A DNA stretch of 64,000 nucleotides from Advenella incenata (GTDB lineage: Bacteria; Pseudomonadota; Gammaproteobacteria; Burkholderiales; Burkholderiaceae_B): contig NZ_SHKO01000004.1 of assembly GCF_004217095.1 (NCBI RefSeq), positions 186,001 through 250,000 on the forward strand, in the 5' to 3' direction. Positions 18,283-27,370 of this stretch are shown one piece after another. The position numbers and the translations under genes were made by a program. How positions within the stretch are numbered: position 1 is the first letter of the stretch; the number at the start of each line of letters is the position of its first letter. The notes under the pieces are model-generated. The model ran no database searches, had not been told where the DNA came from, and worked only from the letters and a program-made list of their open reading frames with translations.

Positions 18283-18762
18283 ATGGAAATGACACCTGAA
18301 ATACGCCAGCCGGTACCGCCGTTTACATTTGAAGCAGCCGTGCAGAAAGTGCGTCTGGCCGAAGACGGCTGGAATTCACGCGATCCGCAGCGTGTATCTC
18401 TTGCCTATACGGTAGATAGCTCATGGCGGAACCGGGCGGAGTTTGTCAACGGCAGGGACCAGATTGTTTCTTTTCTGACGCGAAAATGGGTCAGGGAGCT
18501 GGAATACCGGCTGATCAAGGAATTATGGGCTTTCGATGACGCGCGCATCGCCGTGCGGTTTGCCTACGAATGGCACGATGACTCGGGGCAGTGGTTTCGA
18601 TCGTATGGCAATGAAAACTGGGAATTTGATGATAACGGATTGATGTTGCAGCGCCATGCTTCCATCAACGATCTGCCCATTGGCCAAAGCGATCGCAAGT
18701 TCCGGTGGCCACTGGGAAGACGCCCCGATGACCACCCGGGCTTAAGCCAACTGGGATTGTAA
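18283..18762 (+). CDS. DUF1348 family NTF2-like protein
   Basis: A 159-residue protein with the NTF2-like fold signature of DUF1348: [20 protein letters not shown] near the N-terminus, [18 protein letters not shown], and [22 protein letters not shown]. The ATG at 18283 follows AAGGGA and is preferred over the in-frame TTG at 18277. The function of the family is unsettled; its cavity could bind a small molecule. It lies 54 bp after the GST and may be in that operon, so it belongs to the LysR-PNPOx-GST unit. It converges with the stress gene uspA-like at 18772 with only 9 bp between. Confidence 0.85.
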   Translation: MEMTPEIRQPVPPFTFEAAVQKVRLAEDGWNSRDPQRVSLAYTVDSSWRNRAEFVNGRDQIVSFLTRKWVRELEYRLIKELWAFDDARIAVRFAYEWHDDSGQWFRSYGNENWEFDDNGLMLQRHASINDLPIGQSDRKFRWPLGRRPDDHPGLSQLGL

Positions 18763-18771
18763 TTTGTCGTC

Positions 18772-19221
18772 CTAGTCGTGTGGAATGATGGTTACCGGAC
18801 AAATAGCAGAATGGATGACAGCGTAGCTGACGCTGCCGAGCAGTCCTGAGAACAATGGGTTCGTACCGCGCGAGCCCATCACAATCATTTCTACCGGTGA
18901 GTTGCTGTTCTGCCTATCGGTAATTTCCTGAACAATGCAGTTTTTGGCGTCGCCAATCAGCAGTTTGACTTCATGTTGTACCTCAGACTGCTGCAGCGAG
19001 GCTCGCGCCGGTTCAGTCACTTCGTTGAACAACTGCTGCTGATACTGTTCAATATCTTCATGATTGAACAGCGCCTTGGCGTGTACCGTCTGAAAACTTG
19101 GCTGCGCATTGACCACAAGCAGTTTGAGGCCGGCCATTTTGGCCATCGAGATGGCCCAGTCCAGGGCTTTGCTCGCATTTTTCGATCCATCGATTGGGAC
19201 TAAAATAGTTTTGCTCATCAT
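18772..19221 (-). CDS. Universal stress protein (UspA family)
   Basis: A 149-residue single-domain Usp. The start ILVPIDGSKNASKALDWA and the ATP-binding tail VMGSRGTNPLFSGLLGSVSYAV (G-x-x-G, nine residues, G-S) indicate the nucleotide-binding type. Such proteins help survival under starvation, oxygen limitation or other stress. A perfect FNR/ANR-type box lies about 93 bp before the start codon, so induction under low oxygen is likely. The gene stands alone; AGGAGG-type ribosome bases (TGGGAGGTATATG) precede the start. Confidence 0.9.
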   Translation of the reverse strand: MMSKTILVPIDGSKNASKALDWAISMAKMAGLKLLVVNAQPSFQTVHAKALFNHEDIEQYQQQLFNEVTEPARASLQQSEVQHEVKLLIGDAKNCIVQEITDRQNSNSPVEMIVMGSRGTNPLFSGLLGSVSYAVIHSAICPVTIIPHD

Positions 19222-19307
19222 ATACCTCCCACGAACAGAAAAAAGGCGCCCCCGTCAGTGAATGCCGGGGATGTTCTTAAAGTGTATTACAACCACAACT
19301 GCAATTA

Positions 19308-19321
19308 TTGATGTAAATCAA
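19308..19321. promoter_or_regulatory. Perfect FNR/ANR-type binding site
   Basis: TTGATGTAAATCAA matches the FNR/ANR consensus TTGAT-N4-ATCAA at all ten defined positions. Its centre is about 93 bp upstream of the universal stress protein start, a distance that fits activation from about -40 with a leader of some 50 bases. Confidence 0.75.
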
Positions 19322-19622
19322 TTTTTATTCAGAATAATGTAAGAAATAGTTTAATACGTTCGTCACTAGGGCAGCTGATAGCCATGCGCAGGTTGTTGTG
19401 GAAAATTGCATTGGGATATTTTCATGCTAGAGTGATAGACGGTCGAGTTTGAAGCTATTCGTTGTTTATGAGGTTTTCGCCTGGTATATCGCATAAACGG
19501 ATAGCTAGGCGACTCATAGTCATGTTACGTCCATAAACGGACTTGATGGCTAGGCAAAAGATCCAAGAACTGATGGTTCCATGCCAGGCCCCCTAGGGCA
19601 GGAGGCGTGGCCACAGAACGGA
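19322..19622. other. Intergenic region with short repeats
   Basis: No gene is supported. CATAAACGG followed by a GCTAGGC-ending segment occurs twice (19492-19510 and 19532-19555), and GTTTATG, its inverse, occurs at 19465-19471. This may be a binding region or remnant; nothing more can be said. Confidence 0.3.
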
Positions 19623-21239
19623 TCAAAGGCTATAGGCAACCCCATCTCGCCCCGGGTCTGCCGCACCAGATAATGCACCGCTCTGGTCGATATGAATGGC
19701 ATGAACCCAGGCTATGGTGTGTCCAAATGGGTTTCTTGCCACCTGATAGCCCATCGCCTCTACTGCACGGCTCACTGATCGCGGGATACGATTTGATATG
19801 TCCACGATATTGCTGGTTGACGAGAACCGGGCAGCCGAAACCGCGGCGTCAATAGGCATATCAAAGTCGACGACGTTCAGAATGGTTTGCAGAACGCCCA
19901 TCACGATTTGGGTGCCGCCTGGCGCACCCAGTATGATTTCCGGTTTGTCGTTTTTAAAAACAATACTGGGGCAGGAAGAAGTAAAGCGTGATTTTCCCGG
20001 AGCAATACTGCCCGCACGACCTGGACGTGGGTCAAACACCCCCATGCAGCCGTTATATATAAATCCGAGTCCTGGTGTGATAACGCCAGAGGGCATACCC
20101 AGTGAATGCGTGATCGCCACACAATTGCCATCGGCATCGACGACAGATAAATGCGTGGTGTCTTTCGGTGGTGCAATCGCATCGTTAAATCGGGGTACGT
20201 CGACCTTTTGTCCAGCGCGGATCATCTGTGCAATTGCGGCGGCATATGACTTGGATAGCATTTTATCCAGGGGGACGTCGACAAATGCCGGGTCTGCGAT
20301 ATGGCGGTCTTTGTCAACCGTAGCCTGTTTCATTGCCTCGCAGACCAGTTGTATATAGTCGGCGCTGTTATGTTTATAACCGGGTAAATCGAAATGCTCG
20401 ATGATGTTGAGCATTTCGATGAGCATTGCGCCGCCTCCAGGTGGCTGATTGGTTGTGATACGACGATCCCGGTAAGTGCCGACCAGCGGTCGGTTCAAGG
20501 TCGGCTCGTAAGCAGACAGATCTTCCAGTGATAGAATCCCGCCCTGATTGGTCAGGTCAGCGATCATTTGCTGCGCTATGTCGCCGCGATAGAACGTATC
20601 TGCGCCATCGCGCGCGATCAGCTCTAGCGTTGCTGCATAATCCGGGTTGTACAGCGGTGTTCCAATGGTTTTGGGCGAGCCGTCGGTGCGGCAATATAAA
20701 TCACGTCCGGATTGCGTCAACGCCAGCCGCTCACTATTGGCTGCCCGGCCAGCCAGGGGCTCGTCGATCCAGAAGGCATACATGGCCGGACGAACAAAGT
20801 AGCCGCCGCGCGCCCATTCGATCGCCGGCGCAATCACGTCGCGCCAGGGCAGGCGACCATGGCGTTCGTGCATGCGCTTCAGGCCCAGCAATGTGCCCGG
20901 TACACCGATCGATTGCGCTCCCAGATCATTGAGTCGTCCCTTGATTGAAAAACCAAATCCGTCGCGCGCTTCGCCCTGCAGGAGATGTTCCCACATATCG
21001 GCCCGAGCCAGGCCCGGTGCGGGCGCATGAAAATCCATATACTCATGGGTTTGCTTGCCAGGCAGGTAAAGCGCTGCCGTGCCAAACCCGGCAATACCAC
21101 ACATCAAGGGATCAACCACAGTCTGGGAAAAAGCGCAGGCTACTGCGGCATCTACCGCGTTGCCTCCTGCTTGCAGGATTTCAATGCCTGATTCTGCTGC
21201 CTCGGGTTGGGGGCAGACTACCATGCCATGTCTATTCAT
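19623..21239 (-). CDS. Gamma-glutamyltransferase family protein
   Basis: A 538-residue Ntn-hydrolase of the GGT family. The large-subunit part starts with HGMVVCPQPEAAESGIEIL and GGNAVDAAVACAF; the autoprocessing site is in DTTHLSVVDADGNCVAIT near residue 360, where the second Thr should become the new N-terminus and nucleophile. The later NIVDISNRIPR and the GAPGGTQIVMGVLQTI segment, in which the oxyanion residues lie, are also present. There is no evident signal peptide, so the enzyme seems cytoplasmic or exported in an unrecognised way. GGT cleaves gamma-glutamyl bonds of glutathione and similar compounds. A Bug receptor gene lies directly upstream in the same operon (13 bp), suggesting uptake and hydrolysis of a gamma-glutamyl or amide compound. 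Confidence 0.88.
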   Translation of the reverse strand: MNRHGMVVCPQPEAAESGIEILQAGGNAVDAAVACAFSQTVVDPLMCGIAGFGTAALYLPGKQTHEYMDFHAPAPGLARADMWEHLLQGEARDGFGFSIKGRLNDLGAQSIGVPGTLLGLKRMHERHGRLPWRDVIAPAIEWARGGYFVRPAMYAFWIDEPLAGRAANSERLALTQSGRDLYCRTDGSPKTIGTPLYNPDYAATLELIARDGADTFYRGDIAQQMIADLTNQGGILSLEDLSAYEPTLNRPLVGTYRDRRITTNQPPGGGAMLIEMLNIIEHFDLPGYKHNSADYIQLVCEAMKQATVDKDRHIADPAFVDVPLDKMLSKSYAAAIAQMIRAGQKVDVPRFNDAIAPPKDTTHLSVVDADGNCVAITHSLGMPSGVITPGLGFIYNGCMGVFDPRPGRAGSIAPGKSRFTSSCPSIVFKNDKPEIILGAPGGTQIVMGVLQTILNVVDFDMPIDAAVSAARFSSTSNIVDISNRIPRSVSRAVEAMGYQVARNPFGHTIAWVHAIHIDQSGALSGAADPGRDGVAYSL

Positions 21240-21252
21240 TTGTCATTCCTGA

Positions 21253-22233
21253 TTATTTGACGTTCAGATTCAGGTCGCCCACGGCTTGTTGCCATTTGGC
21301 AGTATCGCGAACAGTGAAGTCAATCAAAGCGGACGATGGACCAGGCATTGCCCGGACCTGAACTGCGGCAAATTTCTCCTGGGCTGCCGGGTCATTCAGG
21401 AAAGTCTGTGTTGCCGCGTGCAGTTTCTTTATTACTGCCTCGGGTGTGCCCGCCTTGACAGCCACAGCGCTCCATCCGATGTTTTCAAACCCCTTTAAGC
21501 CTAATTCCCCCGCGGTAGGCACGTCCGGAAGTTCGGGAACACGACTGTCATTGAAAACCAGAAGGGGTTTGAGCTTGCCTTCCTTGATCAAGGGCAGGGC
21601 GCTGCTTAAGACAGGCGCCACAATCTGGGTGTTTCCACCGACGGTGGAAACGATACTGTCTGGTTCGCCACGGTAAGGGATATGCAGCATTTTAAAACCC
21701 GCCTGCTTCATCAGCATTTCCACAACAAGGTGTGTGGAATTGCCATTGCCAGAGGACGCAAAAGTAATTTTTTCAGGGTCTGATTTGGCCGCTTTTTGTA
21801 AATCATCGTAATTGTTGAAACCTGATTGCGGGCTTGCTACCAGGACAAACGGTACTGTGGTGAGCATGCCAACGCCGGCGAAGTCGTTTTCAGGAGAATA
21901 GGACAGGGGTTTATAAACGAATTTATTGAGCACCATTTGGGAGACGCCGGCCAAAAACAGCGTATACCCATTGGCTGGCTGGGACAAGACGGCCTTGGCT
22001 GCGATCACGCCACCCGCACCGGGTTTGTTCTCTACGACAACGGGTACGTTGAGCGTTTTCCCAACGCTTTCTGCCCACATGCGTGCAAGATTGTCTGTAC
22101 CGCCGCCAGCTTGCTGAGAAACAATAATTTTTATCGCACGTTGCGGAAATTCATCTGCGGCATGCGCCTGGCCTAGGCAGGCCAGCAGCAGAGCAGTGGG
22201 GATCAGTTTGTGTAGACTGGAGTAAACTCTCAT
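21253..22233 (-). CDS. Bug-type (TctC-like) periplasmic solute receptor
   Basis: A 326-residue receptor with a Sec signal (LIPTALLLACLGQAHA, cut near residue 25). Mature motifs: RAIKIIVSQQAGGGTDNLAR, VPVVVENKPGAGGVIAA, HIPYRGEPDSIVSTVGG. It is the first gene of an operon with gamma-glutamyltransferase and is divergent from the LysR gene at 22334. The three together look like a substrate-sensing, capture and cleavage unit; the ligand is probably a carboxylated amide, which is inference. No tctAB genes accompany it. Confidence 0.88.
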   Translation of the reverse strand: MRVYSSLHKLIPTALLLACLGQAHAADEFPQRAIKIIVSQQAGGGTDNLARMWAESVGKTLNVPVVVENKPGAGGVIAAKAVLSQPANGYTLFLAGVSQMVLNKFVYKPLSYSPENDFAGVGMLTTVPFVLVASPQSGFNNYDDLQKAAKSDPEKITFASSGNGNSTHLVVEMLMKQAGFKMLHIPYRGEPDSIVSTVGGNTQIVAPVLSSALPLIKEGKLKPLLVFNDSRVPELPDVPTAGELGLKGFENIGWSAVAVKAGTPEAVIKKLHAATQTFLNDPAAQEKFAAVQVRAMPGPSSALIDFTVRDTAKWQQAVGDLNLNVK

Positions 22234-22333
22234 GTTTATGCCTTATCGAATATTTTGTAATTCCGCCTATTGTATATAGTTGAAAGCATAAAAATACCGC
22301 ATATTTCTATGAAATTTTATGGATGGAACATGA

Positions 22334-23302
22334 GTGAATACTCATATATCAAGTGCAAATAGTTTGGCCTGGGCGCGCCGCCTCAAGGTACGACATCTGG
22401 AATATTTTCTTATTCTCAGAAATGCCGGGACATTGTCCGAGGCTGCCCGTGCATTGCATATGACGCAATCGGCAATGTCTCACTGGCTGAACGAACTTGA
22501 GACATTGCTTGGCGTGCGGCTGGTTGTGCGCGGCCGCCGGATCAGGTTTACGCCGGAGGGGGAGGTTTTGCTGCGTCTGGCAACCCGGTTGCTAGGAGAT
22601 ATTGCCAGAACCCAGGATGAACTCGAATTGCTGGCCCAGGGTGCGCCAGCCAGTCTTCATGTGGGAAGCGTAACGGCGGGGCTGGCTCATCTGATTCCCA
22701 ATTCAATCTGTAGCTTTCAGATGCAGGTCCCACAAATTGCGATTCATATGACAGAGGGCGCTTTTTCGTTGTTGCTCGAGCGGCTGGAGGCCAGGGAACT
22801 CGATATTGTTGTCGGTTCCATAGATGCAAGGGCCTATGCGGCCGGTCTGGCCCATGAAGTACTGTTCGAAGACCGGATTGTGGCGATTGTCGGCTTGCAG
22901 CACCCAATACGTCAAAAAGCGAAGCCGCTGTGGTCGGATCTGGTGCCCTATCCCTGGATCATGCCTGAAAAAAATACGCTCATGCGAAACCGCCTGGACA
23001 CCGTATTGCTGGAAAACGGTGGGGCAGGTGTGCGTCCGCGCCTGGAAACCGCGTCCATTATCATTATTGAAACGGTTCTCAGGCAAACTGATTATGTTGC
23101 AGTGTGTTCAGCTTCGTTGGGTGCCCATTTGCATCGCCTGGGGTTGGTGCATGCTTTGCCGTTGACTGCCGGCTTCGGCCCGGTGGGGGCGGTATATCGA
23201 GAACGTGACTCGCACCCCGTGCTCGGCGATTTTCTTGCCGAACTTCGCCGACAAGCAGATCGATTAAGGGCGGATGAAAGCGGCCTTAACCTGGCATTGT
23301 GA
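22334..23302 (+). CDS. LysR-family transcriptional regulator
   Basis: A 322-residue LysR protein: HTH near residues 18-75 (RHLEYFLILRNAGTLSEAA, AMSHWLNELETLLGVRL) and a full effector domain. The frame begins with GTG at 22334; an ATG just upstream is out of frame. It is divergent from the Bug-GGT operon with about 100 bp between and is presumably its regulator. The intergenic segment is AT-rich and contains several T-N11-A spacings, but no single site is obvious. Confidence 0.85.
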   Translation: MNTHISSANSLAWARRLKVRHLEYFLILRNAGTLSEAARALHMTQSAMSHWLNELETLLGVRLVVRGRRIRFTPEGEVLLRLATRLLGDIARTQDELELLAQGAPASLHVGSVTAGLAHLIPNSICSFQMQVPQIAIHMTEGAFSLLLERLEARELDIVVGSIDARAYAAGLAHEVLFEDRIVAIVGLQHPIRQKAKPLWSDLVPYPWIMPEKNTLMRNRLDTVLLENGGAGVRPRLETASIIIIETVLRQTDYVAVCSASLGAHLHRLGLVHALPLTAGFGPVGAVYRERDSHPVLGDFLAELRRQADRLRADESGLNLAL

Positions 23303-23575
23303 TGCTATTGAATCTGCGGCAAGCGCTGGTTGGTTGATCCGCTCAACTACATTGGACTGTGTTGACGGCACGCGCGTTGCCGTCGATCCCCGCGATTGCC
23401 ACTATCAGGCGGGCAGGGCATTGCCAGGGGGGTGCGATAAAATGTTGGGCGCTTCGCATAGCTATGCCATCTGAAATGTCTGGATACACAGCCGGCCATT
23501 GCGCTGTCATGAGGTAGCAATAGACTCTTCTTATGATGATCGCTTTATTTTTTATAACTGAGTAAAGCAAACATC

Positions 23576-24856
23576 ATGTTAAATATTTCCCGGCGCCAGA
23601 TGGTTTTTGGCTCTCTGGCCAGTACGGCGCTTTCGTTGATTCCGAGTGTTTTGCAGGCACACAACAGTGCGAGCCCGATCAGCGCTCCACTTTCTGCGTC
23701 AGATGCTGCATGGAAGGATATACAGGAACTTTATGCCGTCAACCGGGAGATAACCAACCTGGAAAATGGATACTGGGGGGCCATGCCGCAACCGGTACTT
23801 GCCGCTTACCAAGAAAATACCGATTTCATCAATACCAATAACACCATTTATGCGCGTGCCCAGTTCAGTGGCGCCCTGGAAAAAGTGCGCGAGCAGGTGG
23901 CACGGGCTGTCGGCGCGGACGTCTCGGAAATTGCACTGACACGAGGCGCAACCGAAGCTCTGCAAAAATTGATCACTGGCTATAATGCGCTGCAGCCGGG
24001 CGATGTTGTTGCCTATAGCGATCTCGATTACGACTCAATGCAGTATGCAATGAATTGGCTACAGCAACGACGTGGCGCACGGGTAAAGACATTCAACATT
24101 CCAGAACCTGCTACTCGAGAAAATATTCTTGAAACCTACGAGAAAATTTTAAGCACACCGAAGTTAAAGCTGCTTTTACTGACGCATCTTTCTCACCGGA
24201 CGGGACTGGTCATTCCTGTCGCCGAAATCGCTCAGATGGCCCGGGCTCAGGGCGTGGACGTTATTGTAGATGCGGCTCATTCATGGGGGCAAATAGATTT
24301 CAATGTGAAAGATTTAAGCACCGACTTCGTGGGCTTTAATCTTCACAAGTGGATATCGGCGCCAGTAGGCGTAGGCTTTATGTATATTGCAAAAAAACGC
24401 CTGATGGATATCGATCCGGATTATGCCGATGAAGATTATGAGTCAGATGATATCCGCTCGCGCGTACACACCGGCACCACCAATTTTGCCGCCTTGCTCA
24501 CTGTTCCCGTCGCACTGCAATTGCATCAGAAAATATCGGCAAAGGCCAAGCAGCAAAGGCTGACCTATTTACGCGATTACTGGGTTGACGCGTTGCGGAG
24601 CAACAAATCGGTCCATATATTGACGCCCGATGATGCTCGCCTGCATGCTGGCATTACCTCCTTTCGGTTTGGTAATGCACGCGACAAGCTACAGAATGAT
24701 GGCTTGGTAAAGACGTTGCGTGACCAGCACGGTATTCTTACGGTGCGCCGTGGCGGTATTCATAACGGTGACGCTATCCGCGTGTCGCCAGCGCTTTTCA
24801 CTCGTGATAGCGACATGGATAAATTTATTGTTGCCATGAATAAGCTGGGTAAATAA
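23576..24856 (+). CDS. Class V aminotransferase-fold protein with Tat signal
   Basis: A 426-residue PLP protein related to isopenicillin-N epimerase and cysteine desulfurases. Residues 1-30 contain a twin-arginine signal (ISRRQMVFGSLASTAL, then LQAH). The catalytic core shows ENGYWGAMPQPVLAAY, TRGATEALQKLITGY, VDAAHSWGQIDF and the PLP-lysine in FNLHKWISAPVGVGFMY. Most class V aminotransferases are cytoplasmic, so Tat export of an already folded PLP enzyme to the periplasm is the notable feature. It may epimerise or desulfurate an amino-acid derivative. It appears monocistronic, following a LysR gene at a distance of 270 bp. Confidence 0.88.
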   Translation: MLNISRRQMVFGSLASTALSLIPSVLQAHNSASPISAPLSASDAAWKDIQELYAVNREITNLENGYWGAMPQPVLAAYQENTDFINTNNTIYARAQFSGALEKVREQVARAVGADVSEIALTRGATEALQKLITGYNALQPGDVVAYSDLDYDSMQYAMNWLQQRRGARVKTFNIPEPATRENILETYEKILSTPKLKLLLLTHLSHRTGLVIPVAEIAQMARAQGVDVIVDAAHSWGQIDFNVKDLSTDFVGFNLHKWISAPVGVGFMYIAKKRLMDIDPDYADEDYESDDIRSRVHTGTTNFAALLTVPVALQLHQKISAKAKQQRLTYLRDYWVDALRSNKSVHILTPDDARLHAGITSFRFGNARDKLQNDGLVKTLRDQHGILTVRRGGIHNGDAIRVSPALFTRDSDMDKFIVAMNKLGK

Positions 24857-25088
24857 AAAGCTGTTTATATAAAACAACCATCGATTAAACGCATTTGTGC
24901 TCGATTGAATACTCCCTCAGGCCTGGGAATGTAAGGGAGTCATGGTCCTTGACCGAGACGCCGGCGTGCATGTAAAGCGTACCGGCTGCTGGGCGGTTGC
25001 CGTTTTTTTTTATTGCATCTTGCCATGCCATCGGCTATGGTTTGATTTTTATCTTCTGGCCCGTCCAGTTCACTATCTCGGCAAAACC

Positions 25089-25598
25089 ATGTTGAATATA
25101 ACCATTCGTAGCGAGCAACCCGACGACATCGATGCCATTGCATGGGTAACCAAAACTGCATTTGCGCCAGAGCAGTTCGCCAGCCATACGGAACAGTTTA
25201 TTGTCAATGCCTTAAGGCGAACCAACCAGCTGGCGATATCCTTGGTGGCGCTCTATGAAGGCACGATAGTCGGCCATATCGCTATATCACCAGTCAGTAT
25301 CTCCTCGGGCGCGTCGGGCTGGTATGGTCTGGGGCCAGTCAGCGTGCTTCCTCAGTGGCAAGGGCAGGGTGTCGGAACCCAGTTAATCCGTTTGGGGCTT
25401 GACCAACTGCAACGCTCGGGTGCACGCGGCTGTGTGGTGTTAGGAGATCCGCAATTCTATGGCCGTTTTGGTTTCAAGGCCAATTGCTCTTTGCTGTACG
25501 CCCACGCACCAGCCAGGTATTTCCAGGCATTGGCTTTTGCTGGAGAGATACCCTGTGGCCAGGTGTCTTTTCATGAGGCGTTTGAAGCGACGCAGTAG
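25089..25598 (+). CDS. GNAT-family N-acetyltransferase (YhbS-like)
   Basis: A 169-residue acetyltransferase. It has EGTIVGHIAISPV, the acetyl-CoA motif LPQWQGQGVGTQLIRLGL (V/I-x-x-x-x-Q-x-x-G), and the YhbS-like VVLGDPQFYGRFGFK near residue 125. The start at 25089 (LNITIRSEQPDDIDA) is chosen because residues upstream do not match. It would acetylate a small molecule or protein; the target is unknown. It stands alone. Confidence 0.85.
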   Translation: MLNITIRSEQPDDIDAIAWVTKTAFAPEQFASHTEQFIVNALRRTNQLAISLVALYEGTIVGHIAISPVSISSGASGWYGLGPVSVLPQWQGQGVGTQLIRLGLDQLQRSGARGCVVLGDPQFYGRFGFKANCSLLYAHAPARYFQALAFAGEIPCGQVSFHEAFEATQ

Positions 25599-25993
25599 CC
25601 CGTATACGGCCATTAACTGGCAGGGGTGTGTGCTTCGCGGCTGTGCAGTGGGAACATCGCTTCACGGTAACTGGACCATGGGGAAAGTCAGGATTGCATA
25701 CGCTGTTGCGCCTGAGTGTGGACAAGAAGAATGAAGGCGATGGGTTGTTTGGTGTCAGGTTCAGGAAGACGCGGCAAGCGAGGGATGAAGAGCAATTGAG
25801 CGTTTTGAGCAGGCCATTGGATACCAATGAAGGCGCCGGTGTACTAACGCGTGTCAAGTAGGGCAATGGATTTTGGCAAGACGAATGGACAACAGGTTTT
25901 GCTGCTATTGAAAGTGCGTCGTGCCAGGGTGTATCAGCCGCCGCTGCGGGCCTGTATGTCTGCGCTGGGTACCGTATAATGGGCAAGTGATGA
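25599..25993. other. Intergenic, nothing recognised
   Basis: Open frames on both strands are long but have no family resemblance, and none has a clear ribosome site. No RNA, repeat or terminator was recognised. Confidence 0.35.
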
Positions 25994-26293
25994 ATGAATA
26001 CGGGGATTGTCATGGATGTGTGGGCCCAGCTGATTGGGATATTGATGGTGGCCGCTACAGTCGTGGCCTTCTTTTTTGCGCCGTCAGGCAAGGAGAAGGA
26101 ACCACTTTACGTACGCCAGATCGTTGCCTCGGTGTTCGCCTTCAGCGCGGCTGCCGTATGTGCTTCTCTTTTTTACTTTTCCCCGTCCGATACCGAAGGT
26201 ACAGAAATCGCTTTTGCAATACTTAGCGCGGTAGTCATGATTGCGATTCCCTGTTGGTACGCGATCAGAAGTAAAAAAAACAATAAAAAATAG
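25994..26293 (+). CDS. Small membrane protein of unknown function
   Basis: A 99-residue protein with three hydrophobic segments (IGILMVAATVVAFFFAP, IVASVFAFSAAAVCASLFYF, IAFAILSAVVMIAIPCWYAI) and a strongly basic C-terminus (RSKKNNKK), which suggests a cytoplasmic tail. No family was recognised. A nearer start at 26012 is possible. It is followed by the phosphatase gene after 75 bp. Confidence 0.6.
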   Translation: MNTGIVMDVWAQLIGILMVAATVVAFFFAPSGKEKEPLYVRQIVASVFAFSAAAVCASLFYFSPSDTEGTEIAFAILSAVVMIAIPCWYAIRSKKNNKK

Positions 26294-26368
26294 AGCATTG
26301 CCCCTTTTTTGTATGAACAGGCCGGCCTCGGGATGACTCCTGATGGCGAGTGTGGCGGAGCAAAGTAA

Positions 26369-27049
26369 ATGGCATACGTACACAAGTTCGATTTAAACAG
26401 TGCTGGCCGCGATTTCGTTGTCGGCGACATCCACGGCCACTATACAAAGCTGATGCAGGCGTTAAAGGCCATAGCGTTCGATACAGGTAAAGATCGGCTT
26501 TTCTCGGTGGGTGATCTGGTCGATCGCGGCACTGAAAACGAACAGGTGATTAATCTGATTGACACTGGCTGGTTTTTTCCGGTTTGCGGCAATCATGACG
26601 ATTATGCCATCCGCTATCATCGCATTGGCCGGATGGATGAGGACAATTACCGACTCAACGGCGGCGGCTGGTTTATTGAGAAAGACCCTGACGATCGGGA
26701 AATGCTGGTGGCCAGGCTGGAGCTTCTGCCCATGGCCATAGAGGTAGCGACAGCAAACGGGCGGATCGGTATTGTCCATGCCGATGTACCGTGCCGAAAC
26801 TGGAGCGATCTGGAAAGCTATTTTGATTCCAAGGCGCATCGCCAGCGTGCCATGTGGGCGCGTGATCGATTCGAGTGCAAAGACGTGACGCGGGTGGCTG
26901 GCGTCGATCACGTCATCGTGGGTCACAATTGCCATCCTACGGTTATGACACTTGGCAATGTCCATCATATTGATACAGGCGGGTGGCTGCCGGGCGAGTA
27001 CAACGGGTATTTCACCTTGCTGGAAATCAGCAAGCAGGGTCTGCTGTGA
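26369..27049 (+). CDS. PPP-family metallophosphatase (serine/threonine phosphatase, PrpA-like)
   Basis: A 226-residue calcineurin-type phosphoesterase. All PPP motifs are present: GDIHGHYTKLMQAL (metal ligands D and H), GDLVDRGTENEQV, GNHDDYA, and HNCHPTVM with the later His. Such enzymes dephosphorylate proteins or diadenosine polyphosphates; PrpA in E. coli removes phosphate from proteins in an envelope-stress context. Residues 1-10 are short and hydrophilic, so it is cytoplasmic. Confidence 0.9.
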   Translation: MAYVHKFDLNSAGRDFVVGDIHGHYTKLMQALKAIAFDTGKDRLFSVGDLVDRGTENEQVINLIDTGWFFPVCGNHDDYAIRYHRIGRMDEDNYRLNGGGWFIEKDPDDREMLVARLELLPMAIEVATANGRIGIVHADVPCRNWSDLESYFDSKAHRQRAMWARDRFECKDVTRVAGVDHVIVGHNCHPTVMTLGNVHHIDTGGWLPGEYNGYFTLLEISKQGLL

Positions 27050-27370
27050 CCGTGATAGTTAGCCAGCGAGCAGTCTTGGCAATCGTTATGCAAAATGGTA
27101 CGCTTGGCCGGTATTGGGCCCGTGGTTGCGCCAAACGGATCAGGCAACATCAGATGACGAATTAGGAATCCTGAAACGTTTCCTCAAAAACAACTTGCAC
27201 GATATCTGGCAGGGTTTGATACTTTCTTTAAAGAACTGGCGCTTGGGCGCAGACAAGTCTTGCGGCAATACGGCCAGTTTCTCGGTGCTCTCAATGTGCA
27301 AATTGGCTGGCAGATGGCGGACAATTTACATCGGTGTGAACTGGATTGGTTTTCAAGGGAGGAAGGGCAC
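27050..27370 (+). other. Open frame of uncertain status upstream of isochorismatase-like gene
   Basis: From 27058 the frame of the following gene is open without a stop and its content looks codon-like (for example QKQLARYLAGFDTFFKELAL at about 27185-27240), but no family was recognised and there is no early ATG. It may be a decayed gene or a long untranslated leader. Confidence 0.25.

Noticed and set aside
25474-26091. A 205-codon open frame on the minus strand
   Set aside because: Its composition (many Pro, Ser and Thr without a domain pattern) and its overlap with the GNAT gene end point to a shadow frame. No ribosome site or family motif.
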